Origin: Helichrysum umbraculigerum
Taxonomy: Eukaryota; Streptophyta; Magnoliopsida; Asterales; Asteraceae
Length of the DNA: 64,000 nucleotides
Reading direction: 5' to 3'
Assembly: GCA_949592205.1 (NCBI GenBank)
Contig: CATIUR010000003.1
Location: forward strand, 74,986,501-75,050,500
The notes beneath the pieces were generated by a model, which was not told the DNA's origin, did no database searches, and was given only the letters and a program-made list of their open reading frames with translations. The position numbers and the translations under genes are program-made. Within the stretch, counting starts at the first letter, position 1. Each line of letters starts with the position of its first letter. This document shows, in pieces, positions 11,074 through 20,982 of the stretch.

Positions 11074-12423
11074 GTGTTCAAAAGATATCAAAGCGAAGTA
11101 GAGAATCAACTGGGCAGAAAGATAAAGGTTCTCCGATCCGATATGGGAGGAGAGTACCTTAGTATCGAGTTTCTCGATCATCTTAGAAAGTGTGGAATAG
11201 TTTCGCAATTGACTCCTCCTAGAACACCGCAGCTTAATGGTGTTGCTGAGAGGAGAAACAGAACTTTGTTAGACATGGTTCGATCTATGATGAGTCGAGC
11301 AATACTTCCAATAAGTTTCTGGGGTTATGCATTAGAAACAGCCGCCCATATCTTAAATCAAATACCCACTAAGAAAGTTTCAAAGACACCTTATGAGATG
11401 TGGAAGGGAAAGAAACATTCTCTTGGTCACATCAAAATCTGGGGTTGTGAAGTTTACGTTAGACGGGAAACTCAGGACAAACTAGACTCCAGATCTGAAA
11501 AATGTCTTTTCGTCGGTTATCCACAAGAGTCATTTGGATATTTATTCTACAGACCCAAGGAAAATGTGGTCTTTGTAGCTCGAAGAGGAGTGTTCCTTGA
11601 GAGAGAAATGATATCTAAAGAGGACAGTGGGAGTAAAATTGATCTTGAAGAAATTCAAGAATCTACCGATGAAGAACCTATAATAAACACTGACGTTCAA
11701 CAAGAGGTGGAAACACCTGTTGAACCTGAAGACATATCCTTACCCGTTCGCAGATCTAGTAGAGTTAGAAATCCTCCTGAGTTCTATTATGGTTACCAAA
11801 TAGAAGAAGAGGATAAGATAAGTGATAGTACACTTGGTGAATTAGATGAGCCTGCTAACTACAAGGAAGCGATGGCAGGCCCTGAGGCTGCTAAATGGAA
11901 GGAAGCTATGAAAAGCGAAATTCAATCCATGTATGACAATCAAGTTTGGAATTTGGTTGACACTACACCCGGTCTTAAGACGGTGGGTTGTAAGTGGATC
12001 TTCAAGAAGAAGACAGACATGGATGGGAAAGTACACACTTATAAAGCTAGGTTGGTAGCAAAGGGCTATACTCAAACCTATGGGATTGATTATGAGGAAA
12101 CCTTCTCACCAGTAGCTAAGATTAAATCAATTAGGATTATGCTAGCCATAGCTGCATTTCATAACTATGAAATTTGGCAGATGGATGTCAAAACCGCTTT
12201 CCTTAACGGGAAACTGACCGAGGATGTGTTCATGACACAACCGGAAGGTTTTGAAAATACAAAGTATCCTAAGAGAGTGTGCAAGCTTGAAAAGGCCATT
12301 TATGGACTTAAACAAGCCTCTCGTAGCTGGAATCTCTGCTTCCACGAAAAGGTCACAGAGTTTGGATTTTCTAGAAGTGAAGATGAGTCCTGTATATATG
12401 TCAAGTTAGTGGGAGTATTGTAG
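11074..12423 (+). pseudogene. Copia 1 integrase core and reverse transcriptase, first part
   Basis: The integrase core continues with RSDMGGEYLS (second aspartate region) and NGVAERRNRTLLDM (catalytic glutamate), then the copia GKKHSLGHIKIWGC region. A Glu/Asp-rich linker follows. The reverse transcriptase starts near 11985 with GCKWIFKKK, then ARLVAKGYTQ, WQMDVKTAFLNG (catalytic aspartate) and AIYGLKQASRSWN. One base has been lost near 12405, so the frame ends at TAG 12421-12423, just before the YVDD box. The order integrase before reverse transcriptase defines Ty1/copia. Confidence 0.92.
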
Positions 12424-13007
12424 TATTCTTAGTATTATATGTGGATGATATACTGCTCATAGGAAATGATATCCCAACTTTACAAAGTGTAAAAGCCTGG
12501 TTGGGAAAGTGTTTCGCTATGAAAGATCTTGGAGATGCAGCATATATCCTAGGTATAAAGATTTACAGAGATAGGTCAAAACGTCTCATAGGACTCAGCC
12601 AGGATACGTACATAGATAAAATATTAAAAAGATTCAATATGGAAAATTCTAAGAAATGGAACTTACTCTTGAATCATGGCATTAAGATCAGTAAGGATCT
12701 ATGTCCGAAGTCTGAACAAGAATTGGACAGAATGAGTCGAATCCCATATGCTTCGGCTATAGGATCGATCATGTATGACATGACGTGTACAAGGCCTGAT
12801 GTCTCATTTGCTTTGAGCTTAGTGAGTCGACATCAGCAGAATCCTGGTGAAGGTCATTGGACAGCTGTAAAGAATATTCTTAAGTATTTGAGAAATACTA
12901 AAGACAGGTTCTTGGTTTATGGTGGAGAAGAAGAACTTAGAGTAACGGGTTATAGTGATGCTAGTTTCCAAACAGACAGAGATGATTGTCGATCACAGTC
13001 TGGTTGA
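12420..13007 (+). pseudogene. Copia 1 reverse transcriptase C-terminal part and RNase H start
   Basis: In the new frame the catalytic box YVDDILLIGND appears at 12438-12470, followed by KDLGDAAYILGIKI and the connection region with YASAIGSIMYDMTCTRPD. RNase H begins at TGYSDASF near 12945. An in-frame TGA at 13005-13007 interrupts RNase H. Sequence quality in the conserved boxes is good, so decay is moderate. Confidence 0.92.
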
Positions 13008-13424
13008 GTATTCCTACTGAATGGGGGAGCGGTGACATGGAAAAGTTCTAAGCAAGATACAGTAGCAGACTCTACATGTGAGTCTGAGTACATTGCGGCT
13101 AGTGAAGCGGCAAAGGAAGCTATCTGGATGAGGAATTTCATTGGAGATCTTGGAGTTGTTCCAACGGTACAAGATCCTATTGCTATATTCTGTGATAATG
13201 AAAGTGCAGTCGCCTTGAGTAAAGAACCCAAGGATCACGGAAAGTCAAAGCACATTGAAAGGAAATACCATTTTGTTCGAAGTAAAGTCGAAGAAGGACA
13301 TGTAATTGTGAAGAGCATAAGATCAGAGGATAATCCAGTTGATCCGTTCACAAAGCCACTAGGAAAGTCCAAACACGATGAACATGCTAGGAGCATAGGT
13401 TTAAGAGATAATGTAAAGTTTTAG
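13008..13424 (+). pseudogene. Copia 1 RNase H C-terminal part
   Basis: This continues in frame after the TGA at 13005. It contains WKSSKQDTVADSTCESEYIA, in which the STCESEY motif holds an RNase H catalytic acid, then DNESAVALSKEP and KHIERKYHFVR near the end. RNase H removes the RNA strand during cDNA synthesis. The frame ends with TAG at 13422-13424. Confidence 0.9.
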
Positions 13425-14288
13425 TTGTTAGTTTGAATTTGAAACGTTATAAACAATGATGGAAACTGTAATAGACTTGGTGATTAATAATGGAGATTTT
13501 TAATGGGAAGGAGTTCTACCATTTACAATTATTTGTAGTTGTGTTTCAGTTTTGCATGTTTAGACACCACTTCCAGAGTAATAAGTTCTTACTCAAACCT
13601 CCTCAGTCGATCACACTATAGGAAGTATATGGTGAATTAAGACTGTCATGGAGTGTTAGTAGATGTCTATGGAGATAGACATGGCATGGAGATTGCTGCA
13701 ACACTCATGGGTACTTAATAGGGATTTAAGTATAGGAGAAACCCGCACTTAAAGAGATCACTTCATGGATTAAATCACGAGTGATTTTAAGATGATAATA
13801 TCTTCTATTCTTAAAATGGAGATACATGAGTATCTAGTTCTTCGAATTTGTTATACTTTAGTCTATTCAAACGCTGTGCGTAAATGCTAGTTATAAAGGG
13901 TATGCTAGGTATGATATGATGAGTTGAATAATGCTATGTAGTCGATATTTATTTGTTCCTGTTTGCCTAAAATGGAAAAGAGATATCATGGGCCCTCTGA
14001 TGATTAAAGTTTGACTTAAAAAGTGCTAGGCCTGGCCGAGACTAAAGTGATAGTTCAGTAGTCTCATATAGTCAATATAATTGGAAATCGGAAAACATAT
14101 ATGAATCTTGAGATTGATTATAATCCATGTCTCGATTCATACGATATCGTGAAACAAAGGAATGGATGATCACTTATCTAAAGGACTGACTCTAAGATGA
14201 GAATCAGAGTTAGGCAGTTTCGATGGATGGCACACTTTACATGGTTAATAAGATATAGACTTAGACCAATAATAGTTGATGATTTGTC
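13425..14288 (+). other. Copia 1 3' untranslated region
   Basis: Non-coding sequence between RNase H and the polypurine tract. I see no further reading frame. Confidence 0.7.
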
Positions 14289-14300
14289 CAAGTGGGAGAC
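14289..14300 (+). promoter_or_regulatory. Polypurine tract of Copia 1
   Basis: CAAGTGGGAGAC directly precedes the 3' LTR. Confidence 0.8.
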
Positions 14301-15028
14301 TGTTGGAATAGTGTCCAATATCATAACTAATTGTTGAGACTATCATTAATGGTAAAGTCCTTTTTGGGTTGCCCTCAATAAACAGTCAAGAGAAAGATGA
14401 AGGATAATATTAACAGTATTAATATTATATTTAATTGTTAAATTAATTAATAATAGTTTATTAATTAGAAATTAAAAGTAATTAAATCTGGCAGAAGATT
14501 CCAGAAACTGACTCAACCGCCGGTTGGAAGGTCCAACCGCCGGTTGAGGTTAGGGTTTCTGAGGCGGTGGAATTCGTAGACTTGGAGTACAAGTCAAACA
14601 GCTCCAACCACCTGTTGGAAGGTCCAACCGCCGGTTGGGAGTCGAATTCAGCAAACCAAAGGGTTTCTTCCACAACTATAAATAGAGACATCCTATACCT
14701 TCATAAAAAATGAATCAGATACGAATTTTCTGAGGATTTCGAAAATTCGGCTTTCTCTTGGGTTTTTGGGTGTGAAGCATTAGAGGTATTCTACTTTGGG
14801 TACTTGCCTCCAAGTGACGAAGCTCTGCTAGTTGGTCTACGCGCGAGAAATAGGTTTTCTCTAAGGTTAGTGTTTTCCTTATTCTCTTTATCCAATTTAT
14901 TCATTGTACTATGTTGTTAAAGTTAAAGATCCCTTAGGGTTTTAGTTTCCTAATTGCCTTAGATTATTTAAAGTTTTGTTGTTCCGCTGCGTGTATAATA
15001 ATCTAGTTACGGAATAGAAAACCCAACA
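14301..15028 (+). repeat. Copia 1 3' LTR
   Basis: It matches 7755-8483 with scattered substitutions, for example in the palindrome array, where CACCTGTTGG replaces CCTCCGGTTGG. The TSD GTTTT follows at 15029-15033. Confidence 0.95.
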
Positions 15029-15208
15029 GTTTTTGCCTCGGTTTTCATGTAAATTGGGTATTTTAGCTGATTTTTGTAGCAACGCCCATATTTAGACTAC
15101 CTTGGTGATTTTTGATGATAAATGATTGTTTTGAAATGTTTTCACCAAAGAATAGTCCAAAAAGTGCGGAAATAAGTACTTATAAACATGACTTTTTGAG
15201 TCACATCA
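15029..15208 (-). repeat. Element A 3' LTR, second part
   Basis: The LTR resumes after the Copia 1 TSD and ends ...GAGTCACATCA, the 5' edge of the LTR on the minus strand. The B and C LTRs end similarly (ACTTTTTACGCGATATCA). Confidence 0.8.
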
Positions 15209-17008
15209 AGTATCCCACACTTAAGCGTTGCTTGTCCTCAAGCAACACTCAGTTGTGTCCCGTGAAAACATTTTATAGATTTTAAGTGAGTTAGAGTACT
15301 TCCAAAAAGTTACCACTTTGTCATATGGGAAAATTATTTAGAGAACATAGGGAAAGCTAAGATGATCCTTTCAGAAATAAGTATTGACTTTCCCAGGCAT
15401 ACTTTTCAAATCTCGTGATCTTGGAGTACACATGACTAGGCGATCTCATTAACGGTGGTCACTCAATTCACTCAGAGTGTATCGGGTTTCCTATCAATCT
15501 AGCACAATCGAAATCGCTCAAATAGCCAGTCACGTAGCACTCATCATCATAAGCTTGGTCGAGAATCGGATCTCCACCACTTAGGAAGAGGACGGTGCTA
15601 ATTATCCCAAGACATTCGAGTGGGTTGTAATGTTTGTGAGGGTTAAGGGGTGTGGATAGTGGTGATTTTTGGTTTTAAGGGGTTGCTTATCTTAGGCATT
15701 CTAAGAACCATGAAAAACTTATTGTAGAACGGAGAAGATAGCTACTCGCATTTCATTGGATCTTTCTTTGAAAAATTGATAATTTGAAGCACTTAGCTTT
15801 ATTTTCTTTTCTTTTTCTTTTATGTATTTTTCTGCTTTTTATTTTCTTTTCTTTCTTCAGAACTTCTTTCCCAGAGAACTTCCAAGGATATTTTTTCTTT
15901 TCTTTCGGAAATCTCTTCTTTCTGATCACGGACTTCTTCGAATCTTTTCTTCTGGTGCCAATTTTTCGCACTCTTGATTTTCTAATTTTGGTGAACACAA
16001 AGGAGTAGATCAATTCAGAAAGAGATTCTTCAAGATGTTTTTCATAACCTTAGAAATTCCAAGATAAGTTGTTGGGAATTTGGGAAGAGTGGTTAAAGAT
16101 ATAGGGTTTTGAAGAAACGAAAGGTTTAGGCTCAATAGGGTTTTCTAGGCGGATCATCGATACTAAAAATGAGTATCGGAAGGGTTTTGGGCTTGAAAAG
16201 GTATGTAAGAATGGGTTAAATCCTAAGGAATGTCGAGATCATCTAATTGCACCTATACCGCATACGGTACTCTCCAATGTGGTCTCGAAACGTATGTCAG
16301 GAACAAGTTCTAATTTAGAGAAACTAGCATCGGCACACACAAGAAATGAACAATGTATCATTTAAAATGAATGCTTTTAAGGCTCAAAACCTCACTGCAA
16401 TTTAGGGTTTGTATGTGCCTAGCCATGCTCCTTAGATTGTTAATACTTATTTAAGAAATTTCTACCTTAATTTCCCTAGTATTCTTGAATAACTAACTCA
16501 TACTAGAAATGGTTCCTTTTCGAAAGATATCGTAACTCAAAAATAGTAGAGCTAATCGGATGATTTGGCTCATACTTTATTATTTTTGTTTAAAAAGTTT
16601 TGAAAATTTTGAAAATTTGAGGAACATTTTCTGAGTGGAGCTATCCGGACATTAAAATTTGTAAAACATCTAATTCAAGGTATTCTATACCTGCTATCCC
16701 ACACTTAGAGGAACATTGTCCCTAATGTTCTCTTGAGTTGAGATTATACTTAAAAATATAATCCCACATTTAGAGTTTGAACATACAGAAATTGTTTCTC
16801 AAGTGTTTGGTTTGGGATGGAATCCTACACTTAGTGATAAGTTTAGGATACAATATAGATTACTTTGCATTCCTAAGCTAACAAAATGAATCAAGTTATG
16901 AAAACGAGGTGAAAGGTAAGAAACTTCCCAGATGATGATTTAACGTTTAGAAACGAAAGCTGAGAATTCGAAGATCTTCATTAAGAGTGATTCAGCTCCG
17001 CATGTCTT
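15209..17008 (-). other. Element A 3' internal non-coding region
   Basis: It aligns by eye with 20983-22300 in B and with the corresponding part of C. It has the PPT AGTATCCCACACTTAAG next to the LTR (15209-15225) and extra PPT-like boxes at 16695-16710, 16761-16775 and 16821-16837. It also has the long-range inverted repeat (15431-15441 with 15525-15534) and a tract, purine-rich on the element strand, that opens a Lys/Arg-rich frame at 15753-16013. No domain is recognisable. It is truncated by insertion of B. Confidence 0.65.
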
Positions 17009-17550
17009 TGATGCGCCCCCAGCGGTCGGTAAGGGAAATTACTTACCCTTTGTCGTTGCACCGGCTACTGGCGATGGGCATCAGTGGGTGTTTTAAATTT
17101 ACGGGGCCTAAGTTTTCCCTAACAATGCTAATCCTAAGGGTGAGCAAGTGGTAGGTATGACCTAGAGTCGTTCTCAGACCGACTGAATTGAAACTAAGGC
17201 GTGGCAGATGAGGGCTTTCAAACTAGTGAAGGGTTTATAAAATAGTGGGGGAGTTTTGGTTTTTTTCTATTCACTAACTTAGGCAAGTAAATAAATAAAA
17301 GCGAAATTAAAATAAAATATAAAGCAGATAAAATAAAGGTAGTGTCTGCTGAGATTTCGTTAATTAAGTTATGAGATGATATTTGGAGAAACTGTTTTGA
17401 AAGATATTAGTTAATTATCATTCTTAAATACTTGTATGTAAACACTAGATTCCCTACTAATTAAATTCCCATTAGCATGTCGCACCGGGAGCTAGGTTAT
17501 GGTAACATTACAAAGTATTTAGAATAATAAGCAAAATCTTAATTATGGTT

Positions 17551-19054
17551 TGATGTGTGCTAAGTATAGGCAATTATAATAACAAGTTTAATTAAGGAAA
17601 TACTAAATAATACTATCACACAATTCAGGCAAGATTGACCCGTTCATGTAATATAGCTTAATAAGTAAGTCCAAATTCGAATACAAGGAACATAAGAAAC
17701 GTGATTCTTATTTAACTAATTATCTATTTATTCTAATTACAAATATTTACAATTATAATACAAATAAATAAAAGGATCCAATTTACAATAATCTACAAGA
17801 TAAGGGGGACGTTTTAGTTCCGATCGAACATAATTATATTTATATTTTGATACAGATTCTAATAGATAAGTTTTAAGGAACAACTTAAAAATACTCAATT
17901 GGATAGAAGATTATAACTATGTAAACAATTATTTATTAAACGTATTATATCAACTTATGTCTATTTGCTTTGTTGGTTATTATTATTGGTGAATTACTAA
18001 TGTAGAAAATCACAAAGATTAAGATAATTTTCATATAGCAACACTCCCAAAGATTAAGTAAAGTATTACTATTTATTAAGATCTATCAGCAGTTTATTAA
18101 TACAATTCCAAGATTAGGTTGAATTATAATGTTACTTAACATTAATAATTGACAATCATTAATTAATTTATAAAACTCACAAGATTAGTAAAGCTATCTA
18201 TATAAATCAATTAACTTTTATCAATATTAATATAACACAGACAATTCTTGTATAATAAGCATTCAATAATATAGTTCCAACATAAACATATAATTCATAT
18301 AATAAATCTAATAAACATACATTTAAACATTCATAATGAAAACCTAATAAGCAATTAATTCAAATAAACAATATCCAAAATAACCCAAAAGATTAATAAA
18401 GTTACAAGGATAAAGAAACCGAACCAATAAGCGAACCAGCTTTTCCTAGGGTTAAAAACCTTCAAACCCTAGCTCCTTGGCCTCCAAAATCGCACCTAAA
18501 GTCGTCCTAAAACCCTAACTTTCGGTTTTAGTATTCTTGAATCGTATATGGTTTAAGCTAAATTAAGCCTCTATTTATAGTTTTGCTAGCCGACCTTCCA
18601 ACCGCCGGTTGGGTTCTCCAACCACCGGTTGGAGTTATTTGCATCCGGGTCCAACTCCACGTGTCTACACCGCCTTTAAACCCTAAAGCCCAACCGCCGG
18701 TTGGTTAATCCAACCGCCGGTTGAATGTAAATTCCAGAATATTCTAATTTCGGGCTTGGGCTTAATTCTTGGACTTTTAATCTTCATATCCGGACTTCTT
18801 TGTTTTCTTGGCCCAATTCTTCATTTTAATACTTTTGGTCTTCACTTCTTCAAGGTCTTTAATCTTTATTTCTTTTAGTGCTTTAATTCTTCAGTTCTGG
18901 TCTCGTTCTTATTCCTTTTTCTTCATTCTTCAATTAAAATACATTTCTGCAATTATTAACAAAATAAGTATCTAAAATCATATAAATGCAATAAAATGTA
19001 TATAAATATAGGGATAAATTACTATAAAATATACTATCTATTTGATGCTTATCA
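17551..19054 (-). mobile_element. Solo LTR of an unidentified LTR element (1.5 kb)
   Basis: It begins TGATGTGTGC and ends GATGCTTATCA. TGGTT flanks it at 17546-17550 and 19055-19059. The 5' LTR of B shows the empty site at about 32336-32350. No internal sequence is present, so it is a solo LTR left by recombination. The promoter orientation is minus: the plus-strand TCTATTTATAG at 18570-18580 is a reversed TATA box, with four palindromes upstream of it. The family is not assigned. Confidence 0.92.
18598..18723. promoter_or_regulatory. Four palindromes CCAACCGCCGGTTGG in the solo LTR promoter
   Basis: Copies lie at 18598-18612, 18618-18632 (CCAACCACCGGTTGG), 18690-18704 and 18710-18723. They begin about 18 bp upstream of the TATA box on the minus strand. 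The motif is the same as in Copia 1, and its location relative to TATA is comparable, although the two LTRs are otherwise unrelated. Confidence 0.85.
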
Positions 19055-19496
19055 TGGTTTAATAATACTTTCATATGAACGGGAACAAAATCTTAAGGTA
19101 CTAGACGTAACTGAATCATATAACGATTCCTCGTCATCCTAACAGATTCATATATTTAAAAAGTTCATTTATGACTTTAAACCAGCCCTTGCTTAAGACT
19201 ACCCAATAAATCCCCTAGTTATTCACAGCGTTCCTCACTTTAAGTGGTTCCACCGCTTCAAACCTTGGCCATGTCTTGTCCTACGATAATCCCCCATGTA
19301 GCCTTGCGGTTCCATAGTTTCATACCTTTGACAAATTATATTGACACAGATGACTGACTACCTTTTAATTGGACGTCATTAAAAAGGTGTTGTAATCACG
19401 TTTATTGGTGGAAAGGCGATAGATTAATTTGAAGTTTAAAAGTCTATTTTAGAAAGGTTAATTAAACTAGGTTTCTCATTTTATATATATTACTCC

Positions 19497-19604
19497 GTAA
19501 TATAACTACCTTCGGTCGTTACGCAGCTTCCACGTATTTGTACTACACCTAAAGTGTTTCCAACGCTATACTGCGTAACAGTCGAATAGGGGCCGTCATA
19601 TTAC
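19497..19604 (-). other. Covarying LTR hairpin, first unit in B
   Basis: The outer arms are GTAATAT (19497-19503) and ATATTAC (19598-19604). The inner arms GTTACGCAG (19518-19526) and CTGCGTAAC (19571-19579) are a perfect 9-bp stem. The loop is TTCCACGTATTTGTACT...TTTCCAACGCTATA. It lies about 650 nt downstream of the TATA box. Confidence 0.75.
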
Positions 19605-19625
19605 TTCGTGATATTGTACCGCTTC

Positions 19626-19734
19626 GTAATATGACTACCTTCGGTCGTTACTCGACTTCCATACATTTGTACTCCACCTTGAAGTGTTTCCAGTATTATA
19701 TCGAGTAACAGTCGAATAGGGGCCATCATATTAC
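19626..19734 (-). other. Covarying LTR hairpin, second unit in B
   Basis: The outer arms are GTAATATG (19626-19633) and CATATTAC (19727-19734). The inner arms GTTACTCGA (19647-19655) and TCGAGTAAC (19701-19709) again pair over 9 bp. Compared with the first unit, both arms have changed together. The two units are a diverged tandem duplication of about 129 bp. Confidence 0.75.
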
Positions 19735-20220
19735 TTTACGATAATTAAGACCGTTTATATTTTACTACTATGATGATCCTAAGGCAACAATCAAACAAAA
19801 ACATGCAATAAGACGATCAAAGTAATACTACCGATCTTTAATATTTAATTATAAATCATCCCATAATTAACTAACTACATCGCAAACAAACACAACAAGT
19901 ATACTACTCTCTAATCATGGCAATAACTAAATCTAGCATAATCAATATAAATGTAATTAATTAAGATAGAAAAGGATAGAAAGAACCAGGATTAAATGCG
20001 AGAGAATAGACTTGAATTAATTAACACAATTCCGAGCATACACCGAAGATTACAATGCGTTCCGCACTTTCCTTCTACTTCTAATAAAACTCCTAAACTA
20101 GTTTAAATACTAGTAAAAACTAATCTAAAGAAAGAATGTAGAGAGAGAAAATAGGAGCTTATTTCTAGAGTGAGAAAAATAAGCTAGGAAAGGTGTGTGT
20201 GAAAATGAAGCCTTAGGGCC

Positions 20221-20232
20221 TCTATTTATAGG
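20221..20232 (-). promoter_or_regulatory. TATA box of element B LTR
   Basis: The minus strand reads CCTATAAATAGA. Confidence 0.75.
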
Positions 20233-20289
20233 GGAAATCTGGCTCACTTTAGCATCTTGAGGAGCACATTAGCAAAAGGTGGAAAATGA

Positions 20290-20367
20290 GGTGCACCGGG
20301 TACCAAAGAGCATGTAAAGGTGGTGCACCGGGTACCAAAGAGCATGTAAAGGTGGTGCACCAGGTAC
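20290..20367. promoter_or_regulatory. GGTGCACCGGGTACC triple repeat upstream of the B promoter
   Basis: Copies lie at 20290-20304, 20322-20336 and 20354-20367, a 32-bp tandem unit. GGTGCACC is an 8-bp palindrome, and GGTACC follows it. Element C has the same motif three times in the same place, with different spacers. Confidence 0.75.
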
Positions 20368-20390
20368 ACGCAAGGACCAAAAAGCGAAAA

Positions 20391-20460
20391 TGGGACGGGG
20401 GGCAGGTGGCCGGTGCCGGGGGCCTGGTGGCCGGCGGCGGGAGGGTGGTGGCCGGCCTAG
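20391..20460 (+). other. G-rich block in the U3 of element B
   Basis: The plus strand (antisense to the element) has G runs GGGACGGGGGG, CCGGGGGCC and GGGAGGG with GGTGGCCGGC repeats. It could form a G-quadruplex. C has a related block at 41868-41940 and 62568-62650. Confidence 0.55.
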
Positions 20461-20982
20461 TACGCCGTGCTGCCGCCCCGGTTCGCTTTCTTTTGCTTCG
20501 TTGTTTGATTCGCGCGTATCTTCTTCGTTATGCGTCCGTTTGTGTCGATTCTTTTTTTGTTGGATTTGTTTTTAAAAAACAAAGAATTTGATGAAAAGAA
20601 ATCCCAAAAATATGTCTCCCATCTTTGGATGTCTCGTACGAATCTTTTGGATCTTCCGGCGTACGTAGAATCTTCATTCTTCGTCCGTTTTTGTTGATTC
20701 TTCTTCTGTTGGATTCATAATTTGAAAATGAACATGTTGGATGAGATGGATGTTAGTGATGGGCAATTTTGTCTTGAAATCTCATTTTGATGCCTTGAAT
20801 CTTCAAACGTGCGTGGAATCTTCGTTTTTCATCCGTTTTGCTTGATTTTTATCGTGCAACCTTGTTTTGACCATCTTGGCATAATATCATTGATTTGTAC
20901 TATTTTTGAGTTTAAATGCCAAGTATTATTCCAGAATGAGAGAGATATCGATGGTAAAAACATGACTTTTTACGCGATATCA

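Larger units (their letters stand above)
7755..15028 (+). mobile_element. Copia 1, full-length Ty1/copia retrotransposon (7.3 kb)
   Basis: The element has LTRs of 729 and 728 bp (TGTTGGAATA ... CCCAACA), a tRNA-iMet PBS, coding sequence in the copia order gag, protease, integrase, reverse transcriptase, RNase H, and a polypurine tract. It is flanked by GTTTT at 7750-7754 and 15029-15033. It sits in the 3' LTR of element A. Stops and frameshifts mean it can no longer make its polyprotein. Confidence 0.95.
5539..17008 (-). mobile_element. Athila-like Ty3/gypsy element A (3' part, interrupted)
   Basis: A minus-strand element is represented by its 3' LTR (5539-15208, split by Copia 1) and 1.8 kb of 3' internal non-coding sequence (15209-17008). 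Its plus-strand left end, TGTCGCGATCCCAGCGGTCGG, resembles the ends of elements B and C. Element B enters at 17009; the 5 bases before it (GTCTT) are the expected TSD, but the other copy is outside the window. No gag or pol of A is visible. Assignment to Athila/Tat-like elements rests on homology with B, which has a tRNA-Asp-type PBS and a recognisable gag and protease. Confidence 0.75.
17009..20982 (-). repeat. Element B 3' LTR (2.5 kb without the nested solo LTR)
   Basis: On the plus strand it begins TGATGCGCCCCCAGCGGTCGG and ends ACGCGATATCA. It matches 25933-26095 and 31954-32675 of the 5' LTR. It contains the solo LTR 17551-19054, two tandem hairpin units, the TATA box at 20221-20232, three GGTGCACC repeats and a G-rich block. 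The TSD upstream is probably GTCTT (17004-17008). Confidence 0.88.
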
